In this document: piece by piece, positions 9,601-21,000 of the stretch
How positions within the stretch are numbered: the stretch's first letter is position 1
How the letters are laid out: the number at the start of each line of letters is the position of its first letter
The notes under the pieces: model-generated
The model's database searches: none
Told to the model about the DNA's origin: nothing
Seen by the model: only the letters and a program-made list of their open reading frames with translations
NCBI GenBank assembly: GCA_023974075.1
Contig: CM043801.1
Coordinates: 21,135,236-21,199,235, forward strand
Reading direction: 5' to 3'
Source of the DNA: Chaenocephalus aceratus
Lineage: Eukaryota > Chordata > Actinopteri > Perciformes > Channichthyidae
Length of the DNA: 64,000 bases
Program-made: the position numbers and the translations under genes

Positions 9601-10237
9601 TCCAGGCTTCTCCCTACACACCACACGGAACACTGTCCATTTGGCTGTGTAGGATGTGTGTTCAGCAGCTGCGCTGATCGAACACCACCCTGGCGATTTA
9701 TGTAGGCCGCCGCCGCTGCTTTGTTGTCTGTTTGAATCAACATATGTTGATTGTACAGCAACTGGACGAAGTGCTGGAGCACTTTCCATACGGAGAGTAA
9801 TTCCAGCACGTTATATGGAGAGACATGTGACCTGGCCACTGTCCCCCCACTGCCTGCGACATGCACGTTCCTCAGCCTGCGAGAGATGCGTCTGTGAACA
9901 CTGCGGTGTGTGACGTCACTCTGCTCAGGGGCACCCCCACTAACGTGGAGATTTTTCCAGTGGGTCAAATCCAAAACCACGGAAGGAGGAATGTACACCA
10001 TGCGTCTCCTCTGACGCACGGGGTCGATGCACAGGCGAATAAACCACCTGGAGTCTCCTCACTATGAAGGAGACCCAGGGGGATCACCACGTGACCAGCT
10101 GATATCATGTCTAACAGCTGCATCACGGAGAGGGCTGTCACCGCCCCGCGGGGTGTGGCGCGCCGGATGAGAGCTGTCACTTTCTCTCCTCTCCGCTGTG
10201 AGAGTCGCGCTCTCATGCGGGCTGAGTTCAATTCCAC
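9534..10237 (-). pseudogene. DIRS RNase H / methyltransferase-like region, decayed
   Basis: Overlapping broken minus-strand frames lie between the YLDD-bearing RT part and the recombinase. One includes QTDNKAAAAAYINRQGG, the RNase H-like motif of DIRS elements (DNK..AYIN.QGG). No single open frame spans the segment, so precise domain limits cannot be drawn. Confidence 0.6.
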
Positions 10238-10813
10238 TCCCAGTTAAAAAGATAACCTGGGAGGGACGAGGACAGCTCTTCCAGTTGATAATGAAACCGA
10301 GGTTTGACAGATGAGATACTAGCTGTATCGTCTGTAAGCCGCTTCCTCCCTTCCTGGAGCGAGCCAGCCACAGCCGGTCGTCCAGGTAAAATAACACTCA
10401 TCCCCATTCTGAGTAGCTGCTCCCACCGGCTCCCCCCACTTTGAAAAAGTGCGTGGAGCCAGGAATGAGAAACACAGGAAATTCTGTGTTTCGGGATGAT
10501 GGTTACGTGGAGGACTGCATCCTTCAGGACTATGGATGTGCACCTCCCTGGTGAACACTCCAGCACCTGTTTGATCGTCAGCATGGGAAAAGGCCATTCC
10601 CTTGTTGGACACTGACAGATCGAGGATGGGTCTCATTCCCCCCACCCCGTCTCCTTCGGGACCAGAAAATACCGGGAGTAAAAAACCCTGATTTTCTTCC
10701 CCATGAGGAACCCTGGAAAAAAGCGTCCTTTTTAACCATACGCACACCTGTAACCAGGTCAACAAGAGCTGCAACAAGAGGAGACTGCGTTGTTCCATTA
10801 AGGAAGAGTTCAT
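10062..10813 (-). pseudogene. DIRS reverse transcriptase, multiply frameshifted
   Basis: Three overlapping minus-strand frames each hold part of a DIRS1-family RT: GMRPILDLS (template-grip region), KDAVLHVTIIPKHR, and the catalytic box in FYLDDRLWLARSR. The YLDD aspartates are kept but the motifs lie in different frames, so at least three indels have accumulated. The order GMRPILDL, then KDA.LHV, then YLDD is correct for DIRS RT. Confidence 0.8.
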
Positions 10814-10913
10814 TCAGCCAATCTTCTTTTTCTTTTAAAGCTGCACAACAGTGGAACTCAATCCCAGTAAAGATTAGAGAACAAAACACCTGCAGTTTAT
10901 TTAAATCTAATTT

Positions 10914-11306
10914 AAAAACATGGTTAGTGGAAAGTCAGCTCTGTCAACACTGACACAATCTGTACATGACAACGCTCTGTTTTTATGCCTTGACCTGTAT
11001 CTGTCTGCTTTGTGAATTTGTATTTTTGTTTAGTTTTTATGTTTTTATATATGCTTGTATTTAGTTTAGTTTTTATGTTTTTATATATGCTTTTATCATA
11101 ATATAAGTATCTCTGTTGAATGTTGTTTTACTGATAGTATTTACCGGTTGTTTGAAGTGAATTTTTGTTTTTAGGATGACTTTTAACATCTGTCCAGGGA
11201 CTACAGACGAAAAATAGCCTGTTGGCTAACTCTGGCGCATTTACAGAAATGTCAATTAATGTGCACTGTCCCTGTCAAATAAATATATAAAAAAAAAAAA
11301 AAAAAA
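10914..11306 (+). mobile_element. probable 3' tail of a LINE with poly-A
   Basis: The plus strand has a T-rich repeated segment (tatttagtttagtttttatg twice), then ctaactctggcgcatttacag, then ctgtccctgtcaaataaa and an A-run at 11287-11306. I associate this 3' end with dispersed teleost LINE tails. It interrupts the DIRS RT-to-gag region. The left boundary and target duplication are not clear. Confidence 0.5.
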
Positions 11307-11700
11307 GAGTTCCTGCCGCTCTGCACGGAGCGCGAGACACTGTTCCCGGGATGACAGGACTTCCTGTATCCCGTAGAACTGCGTGGGGGAGAGGCGAACT
11401 GCAGAGACTACTCTCTGCCCATCCGCCTGCTCATTCATCTCATACTGTGAAAATGATTTTACAGCCTTTCTCATTAACAGTAAAATACCGGCAGCAGAGA
11501 CGCCAGCAATACACTGAAATGATACAGTATTCATACTGTTGAACAATTTCAGCTTATTACTGTAAAAAAATAAATAATTCACAGAAACATTCCGGTTATA
11601 GGGGGCTGCCAGTAGATTAGTGCCGAAAATCGGCTGAAAAATAACAGTAATTGCTTACAGTGTTAAACTGGACACAGAGGTGCGTTCACGCTCAACACCC
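11307..11700 (-). other. DIRS 5' coding remnant plus MITE-like segment
   Basis: 11300-11440 on the minus strand reads LSPTQFYGIQEVLSSREQ, which resembles a DIRS Gag-like segment. 11446-11671 is rich in ACTGTAA/TTACAG motifs with loosely inverted ends, like a small teleost MITE. Neither assignment is firm. Confidence 0.35.
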
Positions 11701-11707
11701 CTAAGGG

Positions 11708-14243
11708 CAACACACTCTCACTCCCTAAGCGTCCAATAGCGACGTTTGGTCAGTGTCCGTGGCGTCCAATTGTGACGCTCCTAGGCTCCTTCAGCGTCAT
11801 AAAGGGACGCAAATAGCTTTCAACTGATTGCAATGTATTCCCATCTGCGTCGGGATTTGACGCTCATGGAAGCACGGCATTCGTTTATGCCGGCTGCTCT
11901 TAAAGGCAATGTGAGCGTCCATTCCCATTGGATAACGGATAATTGTACACCCGGAAGTAAGTATTCCTCTTACTGTCGATTGATTTTACAGTGATATCTG
12001 CACTACTCATCGACTAAAAAACACCAGATTATCCTTGTTAATTACACAACATTGATTGGTTTAAATTGTGTGCAATGCTTTTGTATTTTTCCCCTTCGAT
12101 TCGGAGAAACAAATATTTTTTCTGAGTAAAGGATGGCAGAAGACACTACACTACCCAGAATTCCCAGCTATCGTTTGGACTACACCATGTGCTCTGTTTG
12201 ACAAATCCCGTTTTTTTTCACCATTCATTCCGATGGCTGGCGTCTATGTCACATGATCTTCAAATTTCTCCCTGCAGAAAAAGAAAACATGGCCGAAATT
12301 CGTTTTATTCTCGGTAGAAAATGCCTATTTTAAAGTTAGTTTGGCCATTAAAATGCGTTTTGATGTCATTTGATGCGAGAAATATGAGTTGTTATTTCAG
12401 ATTAAAGATAGCCTACGTTATTTTCCCCCTGTGCAATTCCAGTCTCACATCTCACAGCACATCGTCATTAACAAATACCGGAAACAGACCGAAAACATTT
12501 AAAAAAAATAATAATAATACCTTATTCCGAGTGTGCTTGCTTTTCTCTTTGAAAGTCATCACATAACGGCATTGTAATACACGGTTCGGCTGCATTACAT
12601 ATTACATATCTGCCGTAGTTCTGTATTTATAGAGCCCTGATGAGAAGACAAACATGAGGAACTGAAAACGTGACGTGGATCATAAATATATAAGCCATTA
12701 AACAACATCTTACATTTCTTTTCACACAATACGTCTCCTTGCAGTATCAACACTAATTCGGCTCACTTTTATATTTGATCCAATTGGTAGATAGGCTGTA
12801 TTTACACCATAAAGGTGCACAGCTGATATAAAGGGACACCTGGTGGTTAAAGCATGTTATTGAATTTAATTATTTGTATTATTAGATATTAATACGATCC
12901 CTATAAAGTATATTCATTACTCGTTATTCTCTACTAATAGTTAATTAAAGACTGTATGTAATGACTATTTTGCACATCCCTTTCAAGATTTCAAGATTTT
13001 CTAAGGTTTATTGACATATCATATAGGCCTACACAACTGTGGTGTAGTTCTGCACTGAATGAAAAACTTGGGTTGCAGGTGCATTACAAGACATCTATCA
13101 ATATTTGTGCATACCTCCAGCAATGTTAACTATGTTGAAGCACTTATTTTAACTGATATTATACATAATGTATTATACTCTTATAAGATGTATGTAGATA
13201 TTTCATCTCCGGCCTTGTCAGGTATTGAACAATCAATAAATAAAGAACACAGAATTGTTGAATATAAAACACAGAATTTGTGTGATTATACTAAATGATT
13301 TTCAAATAAACACAACTGCATATTTAACTGCTACACATGCTGATGTAACGCAAATGTTCCAACTTGGGATCAATAAAGTATATCTTATCTTAAGCTGATC
13401 GATGGCTACTGCCATATTTGCAAAATGTGCCTCTGAACCTTGACAAGTGCATGTTTCAGGCTTATCAATTAATGTAATGTAATGTTATCACAGGGGTCAC
13501 ACACATAAGATCAGCCGTTAAATAAAGCTCTTCTGACCTTAGCTGGCATGTGGGTATATATATATTAATACTGTCCATAATGGGCACAAGCAATTTTCAC
13601 CCATTTATTAATTATATGTTTTAAATGTGAGTGTTTCCTGTCCCCTAAACCTCCAGGGATGTACATAGTTTAATACTGGCAACTTCTTATTATGGGAAAT
13701 ACGAAAACGTCTTTTAAAACTACAACTCCCAGTAGAGACGTGCCATAGAGAACATGTTGCGAAACAGAATAGCCAGCATGTGTAGTTCTGGGGACGGGGT
13801 GGGGGAGGGGGGACGCGGTGGACCCGTTCAAATCCAGTTTTGGACAGTCTGCCGTGGTTCCATCCCATTTCAAGTGCTGTTCGAGAATCGGCTTAACCCT
13901 CGGAGCACACTCTCCAATCACAGAGCTTGAGGACTATCGGGGTTTGTCAAACAGAGCACATGGTGTAGTCCAAACGATAGCTGGGGATTCTGGGTAGTGT
14001 AGTGTCTTCTGCCATCCTTTACTCCTGGGAATGGACGCTCACATTACCTTTAAGGGCAGCCCATAAACGAATGCCGTGCTTCCATGAGCGTCAAATCCTG
14101 ACGCAGATGGGAATACATTGCAATCAGTTGAAAGCTATTTGCGTCCCTTTATGACGCTGAAGGAGCCTAGGAGCGTCACAATTGGACGCCACGGACACTG
14201 ACCAAACGTCGCTATTGGACGCTTAGGGAGTGAGAGTGTGTTG
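11708..14243. mobile_element. 2.5-kb non-autonomous DNA transposon with long terminal inverted repeats
   Basis: The two ends are inverted copies over roughly 250 bp (11708-11945 against 14028-14243), starting caacacactctcactccc. A second inverted block follows further in (12131-12210 against 13945-14020). A 7-bp direct repeat ctaaggg flanks it (11701-11707 and 14244-14250). Removing the insert reconstitutes a DIRS sequence that matches the related copy at 14712-14790, an internal proof of insertion. There is no transposase frame inside. The 7-bp duplication could be 5-7 bp because bases at the junction are shared, so I do not assign a superfamily. Confidence 0.8.
12211..13944. other. core of the 2.5-kb element, no gene
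   Basis: This is AT-rich DNA with no supported coding region. 12985-13395 resembles a separate dispersed repeat: it opens 'tttcaagatttcaagatttt' with a 'tttattgacatatcat' block and ends 'cttgggatcaataaagta' followed by tatctta repeats, a tail style common in teleost elements. Confidence 0.45.
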
Positions 14244-14992
14244 CTAAGGGATGAGCGGAGCTGTGTGCAGTGCTGTCCTCACTGTAATAATGGCACTCGT
14301 GGGCTCATTACCGTGTGTAGGAGGTAGGTTTGGGACAGAGGAGAAAAACTGAGCTGCCTAAAAACCAATAAGTTTTAAAGACAGCCCATTTATGCAGCGG
14401 GCCATGCTGCCTATAACCGACAGGTTAGGGGCAGCCGGTTTACCCGGTGGGCCTTGCTGCTTATTATTATTCATCTGTCCATCGAACACACACGTCGCCA
14501 TTCTGAGTAATATTCTGAGTAATATTCTGAGAGCGCGCGACATGCTCTGGATGTGCTGTGGTTGTCATGGTGACGAGCCACGTCAGAGCCCTCGCCGCCG
14601 TTGCCCGTGAAGCAACCCAAGAGGGGCCCGGACCGAAAAGCTGCGAGGGGGCCTCCACATGCTGCATCTCACACCAGCTCTCATCCTGTCTCTGTTTAGG
14701 AGAAGGCTCGTAAACTGGACATTGAGGCGCGTTCACGCTCAAACCCGCTGAGGGAATGAGCGGAGGTGTGTGCAGTGCTATTCACACAGTGCGTAATAAC
14801 AGCCCTGGGCTCATTACGACTGTGTGTAGTAGGCACATCTGGGAAAGAGGAAAACAAAAACCGTGCTGCCTGCTAACCGACAGGTTAGGAGCATCAGGTT
14901 TAAACGTCAAGCCTTGCTGTCTAATAACCGCCTGGTTAAATACAGCTGGCCTGCGCCACGAGCCCTGCTGCCGCTAACCGACAGGTTAGGAA
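14244..14992 (-). repeat. DIRS gag-side region with tandem repeats
   Basis: The motif aaccgacaggttagg occurs at about 14417, 14876 and 14975, spaced by blocks ending in 'ccttgctgc' or 'ccctgctgc', and a related aaccgcctggttaaa lies near 14927. A block starting taaactggaca (about 14712) repeats the sequence around the 11.7-kb insertion point (from about 11672), so the element carried a longer internal duplication. No gag frame survives. Confidence 0.6.
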
Positions 14993-15145
14993 GACGGGCC
15001 ATCTTCCTATTTATACGGAAGTGAGGCCGGAGGTGGGGCCCACGTCAAAGGTGGGCGTGGATTAAGTCTGTCAGTGCTGCACACGTGCAGTGGGATTACC
15101 CAATAGCGATAGCCTTAGAGGGCGAAGCCTCATACGAAATAGAAC
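14993..15145 (-). repeat. DIRS terminal inverted repeat, 5' side
   Basis: This is the reverse complement of 8121-8250, plus a unique 33-bp outer end (about 15113-15145) that recurs in the internal complementary region. Flanking DNA resumes the Gmr1-type LTR at 15146. Confidence 0.85.
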
Positions 15146-15221
15146 CACCGGTAACCAATACCAATTACAAACTGGTCGTGTCGTTTCCCTTCCTTACCCC
15201 TAGCAAAGAGGGAACGTAACA

Positions 15222-16571
15222 GGAGGCAATTGTTTTTATGGGAATACCAAAATAATACTTAAATATGAAGCACTGTGTGTTAATTTTCATTTCTTGAATT
15301 TACAAAGTGACTACTGCATAAACCATTACCCTGATATAAAGTAACATGTACTGCGATATAAGATTTCTGCCATGTTTTCCATCACAAGTAGGCAGCGTCA
15401 TATTTATTTTAATTTTAGTTTGAACTTCACTTATGAGACACATTTTAATAATCTACCATTATTATTTGGAAAAAATACAATCAGGTGAGTCATGTCAATT
15501 TAGATGATTAATTAGATTATTTATTTGGCTCGTTACAATCAGGTCAAACAACAAAAAACTAGGTCATGATTAAAACAATTGTTGTAACTGTGTATTCTAA
15601 ATCTTCTATCAATAAGAAACTGAAAAAAAGGAAATTAAGATAATTATACCACGATATTACTTTGGTAAACTGTTCAATATTAAATGATGTTTTACTCAAC
15701 ATTACAGAGCGGTAGCAAGCTCGACAGGACAAAGCAGCAAAATGAAAACCGACCCATGACTCTGTCGCTGTTGAGTGTAACAACGGCTTATTTATAGGTA
15801 CACTCGTGATGACAATAATCCTATTGTCTTCACAGAAAATACATCTGCCTTTGTCTTCAGAATTATATCATGTTACAGAAGTTGTGTAAACGTTTTTCTT
15901 ACTGTAACTAATTATCAGACACAGACTGTAGAAATGTCAAGAATGCAGTTGTAGCTACACTTGAGACTGAAATGTCTAGACTAATGGCTACTCCAATGTA
16001 ACCACAGTACTTAATCATATGAACATGTTACAGAGTTTCTTTCCAACAATATTGGATATTGATACATAATTGTATTGTCATGCATAACAAATACGTTACC
16101 CTAATGACAACGGACAACATCTGATACATCTCACAAGGAGTACAAGGATTTCTTGAAAAAATTAAAGATGTGAGATATTTCATGAAAGTTTGTTAGTTCT
16201 TAAAAAATGGACTTGAAAGTTGGACATCACATTCTTGAAACAATACAAAATCCCAGAAAACGGTGTAAGCAGCAGACATGTCTTATTTTACTGTGATATA
16301 GTTTGTGTGTATACAATCTTTATAGTCCAAGTCCTTTTAAAGTATTCATGGCCACAGGTTATGTTCGTTCCAAGTCACATTTTGGCAGCTTAGGTTTGGA
16401 GATGACATGCTGTCTAAGGAAAAACTGAAATCTCCTTAACTCTTAAGTTTTTATTAGGGTAAGGGTTCATCAGTGTTGAGCTTTTTTGTGAATGCCACAG
16501 TGATGTTACAACTAGTCGTCAACATTTCCACAGAGTATTTTTGATGTCTTATCCCGACGTCCACCAATCTT
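15222..16571. other. intergenic DNA and 3' UTR of the zonadhesin-like gene
   Basis: This is AT-rich unique-looking sequence between the LTR end and the stop codon of the minus-strand gene. I see no coding exon. A minus-strand AATAAA lies at 16450-16455, about 120 bp past the stop, and is a good poly-A signal candidate. Confidence 0.6.
16450..16455 (-). promoter_or_regulatory. candidate polyadenylation signal
   Basis: AATAAA on the minus strand (tttatt on plus), about 117 bp after the zonadhesin-like stop codon. Placement is right for a short 3' UTR; use is inferred. Confidence 0.5.
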
Positions 16572-17736
16572 TCACACTCTCCAGCTCTCTCCAAACTCTT
16601 GAACGTTCTTGGCCCTGGTACCATCTGGCTTCATCATGTCATTCTTTTTTTTACCGTCAAAGTTCCCACACAGACCCCCAACTTTCCTTTTATATATGCG
16701 GGGTAGAATGATCTCTGCAGAAACAACATCAACAACAGAGCATTACCGTATTACATTTTTAACTCTCTTCCATAAACAAATTAGTCATTAACTGACAATG
16801 TATGAAATTATAAATTGTGATTTAAGGATTTGTTGATGAATTACCTGCTCTGCCGTGGCCGTCAAACTCCACGGAGAGGCCAAAGTCGGTCTTCAGGGAG
16901 ATGCGAGAAGAATGTTCCAAGATTTTTAGACCAGCAGTCGGTGAGACGGGAATTTTTGTTCTCCTTCCATCCACCTGGAGGGGAACAGAGAGGGGTAATT
17001 CCCAATGTAACTTATATTAAGTAGACTTGTTTGATAAAATAGTAAGTTTTAGCCATTTTTGTCAGTGTTAATGTAGTGATGGTTGTTGAGACTGAACAAT
17101 CTCGACAGCTATTGGATACATTGGCAACAATATTTGGTACAAACATTCATAGTCCCCACAAGATGGTTCTTTTCAACCTTAACATACATGTCTCTGTCAG
17201 GTTAATTTATAGTAATCACTTTTCAAGTGGCCCCTGCCATTGCAGCACAATCTAAATCTGTTTCTTCAGAACTCTTTACAAAAAACAACATTATCAGACT
17301 CATTTGTACTGAGTTTAGTGCCACTGACTACAGCACTGTTTATGAGCGCCACACTTTGTAAAAAAAATGTCCATCCTCCATTGCTAATGTCCTTACAGCA
17401 GGGCCAAGAGGGAAATCTCACATTACAAAGAAAGATACAGCATGTATCAGTTACATTTATGCTGTTGTAACAAGAAACACTGGTTATTCCACTCAGCGCT
17501 TTCACAGATGTCTTTGGGCTTGCAAGAATATGATGATCTTATCCTAATACTGTACCTGCTATGAAGGAGCCAAAGTTCAATGACATGGAAAGAATAATAT
17601 TGTTAGAAATGTCTTTGATACTTACAACCAGCCTCCGGTTTTTCTTTAATACCACAGTATGATCATACACTCTGATCTTAAGCTCTTGTAAGCTGTGGTT
17701 CTCCTTGTGCTCTTCACTTGAGCGATCATGTTTGCT

Positions 17737-17789
<53 letters not shown>

Positions 17790-18008
17790 GGTCATTATCA
17801 TGGTCATCTTCTTCATCATCATCATCATCTTGATGACTATCATCCTCATCCTTTACAGTGTTGATACCCTCGATGTAGACATGTGGAAGGTTATTTGGCA
17901 AGTTGTTGGTCCGGACCAGCACATACGAGTGGTCACCCTTAAAGTCGTGTTTCATTTTATCAAATGATGTGTATTCAGGGTCTTCCCTGATGGTGCACTC
18001 ACTGAAGC
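16572..18008 (-). CDS. terminal vWD domain with poly-aspartate tract
   Basis: Three exons: 18008-17626, 16974-16845, 16714-16572. The first has [20 protein letters not shown] and [20 protein letters not shown], then an acidic insert with 17 consecutive Asp coded by GAT repeats, then [19 protein letters not shown]. The second starts [18 protein letters not shown]. The third has [15 protein letters not shown] and ends GESWRV and TGA (16572-16574). So the protein stops at the end of vWD, with no C8, no transmembrane helix and no cytoplasmic tail. All phases agree. Confidence 0.9.
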
Positions 18009-21000
18009 CTGTGAAGAAATTCATAAATGATTTCACAAGATGTAACATGGTTAAGATATATCACAATTAAAAAGAGTTAAATGGTGACCCGTGCAGTACC
18101 TGTAGACTGGCAGTAATAATTGCCCTCATCATTTTGAAGGCAAACAGCATTTCCATCGCATTCATCTTTGTCATCGCAGTCAATCCGACCTACGCCACGG
18201 TCTTTCTCACATTCACATTTCTGACTGCAGTGACTGGTGTACCACACATCAGAGAACTGACAAAACAAAAGTAGCCGTAAGTATTTTATACTGTAAAAAA
18301 CATGTGACTTTGATGAAGAGCTATTCTGTCACTCACATCATATTTGGTGCCATTCCTTTCCACACAACCACATTGTTCGATAGGCACACAAACCCTGTTT
18401 TTCTGAACAAAGCCTTCATCACATACACATCCCTGCACACAACCCTCATCTTCAGTGCAACGTGGTGGACCATTCAGGTGTGTGCAGGTTGGACTGCAGG
18501 CAGGGACACACGTGGTGTAGTGACTGTTCTCTGGACAAGAGGGTGCTAAAGAGAAAGAGTGTATATTATATATTATATATATAACAACAAAAGGTCAATA
18601 CAAAGGTCTATACAATCAGGGCTGAGTGGTAAGTCAAAGCCACATATCACATTTCACAAGCACATACAATCAAACATCATGTCATGTCATATGATATAAT
18701 ATTAAATGATTAAGCTTTTTTTTTAGGGTTTAATTTCAATAAAGTGAGACTAGATAATCATGTCCTTTTCAACACTTTGTTGTTCTGGATAACTAAAGTG
18801 TTTTGGTTTACATAATATTTTTTGTTAATCACACTTGAGGAGGTGACATTACATCACAAATATGAATATGCCCAAAGCCTCAGCTGTCAATGGTGCCTAA
18901 CCTGTGAGGTGTAAAGTATATATTATACCCAATCCATGTATATACGGAAATACTTTGAACTTACTTGGTACAGGTGTAACTGGTGGTTGAGGTCTTGCCG
19001 TTGTTGTTGATGGTGGTGTAGCTGTAGTTGTAGACTGCGGACTACCTGTTGTCGAATGTGGTGTATTAGTTGTTGTAGGTTGTGGTCCTGCTGTTGTTGT
19101 TGGTTGTGGTTGAACTGTAGTTTGTGGTGGCTGTGGTCTAGCTGTGGTTGTAGGTTGTGGTTTAACTGCAGTTTGTGGTGGCTGTGGTGAAGCTGTGGTT
19201 GGTGGTTGTGGTTTAACTGTTGTCGAATTTGGTTTATTATATGTTGTAGGTTGTGGTCCTGCTGTTGTTGTTGGTTGTGGTTTAACTGTAGTTTGTGGTG
19301 GCTGTGGTGTAGCTGTTGTTTCTGGCTGTGGTAGAGTTTCAGTTATAGGTTGTGGTCTACTTGTTGTCGAATGTGGTTTATTAGTTGTTGTAGGTTGTGG
19401 TCCTGCTGTAGTTGGTGGTTGTGGTTCAACTGTTGTTTTTGGTGGCTGTGGTGAAGCTGTGGTTGATGGTTGTGGTTTAACTGTAGTTTGTGATGGCTTT
19501 GGTGTCGCTGTGGTTGGTGGTTTTGGTTTAACTGTAGTTTGTGATGGCTTTGGTGTAGCTGTTGTTTCTGGCTGTGGTAGGCTTTCAGTTGTAGGTTGTG
19601 GTCTACCTGTTGTCGAATGTGGTGTATTAGTTGTTGTAGGTTGTGGTCCTGCTGTAGTTTGTGGTTGTTGTTCAACTGTTGTTTTTGGTGGCTGTGGTGT
19701 AGCTTTTGTTGGTGGTTGTGGTTCAACTGTTGTCAAATTAATTGTATTAGTTGTTGTAGGTTGTGGTCCTGCTGTAGTTGTTGGTTGTGGTTTAACTGTA
19801 GTTTGTGGTGGCTGTGGTGAAGCTGTGGTTGATGGTTGTGGTTTAACTGTTGTCAAATTTGGTTTATTAGTTGTTGTAGGTTGTGGTCCTGCTGTAGTTG
19901 TTGGTTGTGGTTTAACTGTTGTTTGTGGTGGCTGTGGTGAAGCTGTGGTTGGTGGTTGTGGTTTACCTGTTGTTTCTGGCTGTGGTAGAGTTTCAGTTGG
20001 TGGTTGTGGTCTATCTGTATTGTGGGGTTCATTAGTAGATGTAACAGGATGCTCTTGTCCTTCTGTTGTTTGAGGGTTTTCAGTAATTTCAGGTTCTGGT
20101 TGATCTGAGGGTTCAACTCCTGGGTGCTCTGTTGTCAGTGGGTGGGGTCTAGCTGTAGTTTCAGGGCCAGTTGTGGTCGTTTCTATTGGTTTGGAGGTTG
20201 TTGAAAGCTGTGGCCTTGTTATTGTGTCTGGCTTTGTAGGGGATTGTGTATCAGAAGCAGTTGGAGCTACTGTTGTTGTGGGGATTGTTGTTGTGAAGGT
20301 AGCTGTTGATGGTGGTTTTGGTGAGTTATTCTCTTGAGGAAGCTCTGTACCTTCTGTTGCAACTGGTTTGGAGGTTGTGGGAGCAGGGTTTGTTGGTTGA
20401 GCTAGGTCTGTAATGATATTTCACAAACAAGTCAGACACATTCCCAGTTACAATGTGTGTGAACAAAATTGAATGTCAGCAAGAGAAGATAGTTACCTCT
20501 GCAGTGTCCACGATGAAGTGATACATCATCTATGGCAACATCAGACTGATCATTGGAACCTATTCTCCCCTCAAATATAACCTGAAATAAATTCATGCAC
20601 AGGTTCATGCTAAAGTACAGTATACCAGCACAAGACTAATTACTCATTTTTTATCAGTTTTTATAATTAGTCAGATGAGGAGAATAACATTTTACCTGAA
20701 AGCTCCAGATGTTGCCAAGTCCACCTGAGCCAGGTGCCACATATTTCCTTGGTAATTTCTCTTCCACCAAACAGCATCAGCTAATATATCCTGGAGCAGG
20801 TAAACATGGAGGCCCATTGTATCTGCTGAGCCGTACATATGGTACCAGAACTGCAGACACTGAGGACCAGAGTCAGAACACTCAGAGCTAATGAGACGAG
20901 CTGTGTCACCATGTGACGCGCTGTTGGCTTCGATGTAAAGATAGTGGCCATCTGGTTAAGGACAAAATAGTGTGAAAATTCATAGCATACTATAAGTTTA

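Larger units (their letters stand above)
8072..15145 (-). mobile_element. DIRS-type tyrosine-recombinase retrotransposon, with nested insertions
   Basis: The element reads on the minus strand: degraded gag region (right), RT, RNase H and methyltransferase-like region, tyrosine recombinase (left). It has inverted terminal repeats (about 8121-8250 against 14993-15121) and unequal outermost ends. The left end ctgaggttacgtactg... and the right end ...tacgaaatagaac are each repeated, inverted and joined head to head, in an internal complementary region at 8307-8407. This is the diagnostic DIRS1 plan, thought to template a circular intermediate that the recombinase integrates without a target duplication; none is seen here. 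Net of the 2.5-kb nested insertion it is about 4.5 kb. Its genes are broken by many frameshifts. Confidence 0.85.
7333..15221 (+). mobile_element. 3' LTR of the Gmr1-type element, split by a DIRS insertion
   Basis: The LTR begins tgttacg at 7333. Its other end, cgtaaca, the exact 7-bp inverted match, is found only at 15215-15221. The DNA between 8072 and 15145 is a DIRS element, so the LTR proper is 7333-8071 plus 15146-15221, about 815 bp. It has a TATA box (gagtataaagg, TATAAA at 7527-7532) and three copies of a unit containing gcgtagatccaggtgattag between about 7728 and 7885. No 5' LTR is present in the window, so target duplication and LTR-LTR divergence cannot be read. Confidence 0.75.

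Noticed and set aside
17728..17967. Poly-isoleucine plus-strand frame
   Set aside because: Antisense of the poly-aspartate coding microsatellite.
19144..20073. 309-codon plus-strand frame ([13 protein letters not shown]...)
   Set aside because: Antisense of the mucin repeat exon; its Gly/Cys/Val repeat is a by-product of the minus-strand Pro/Thr repeat.
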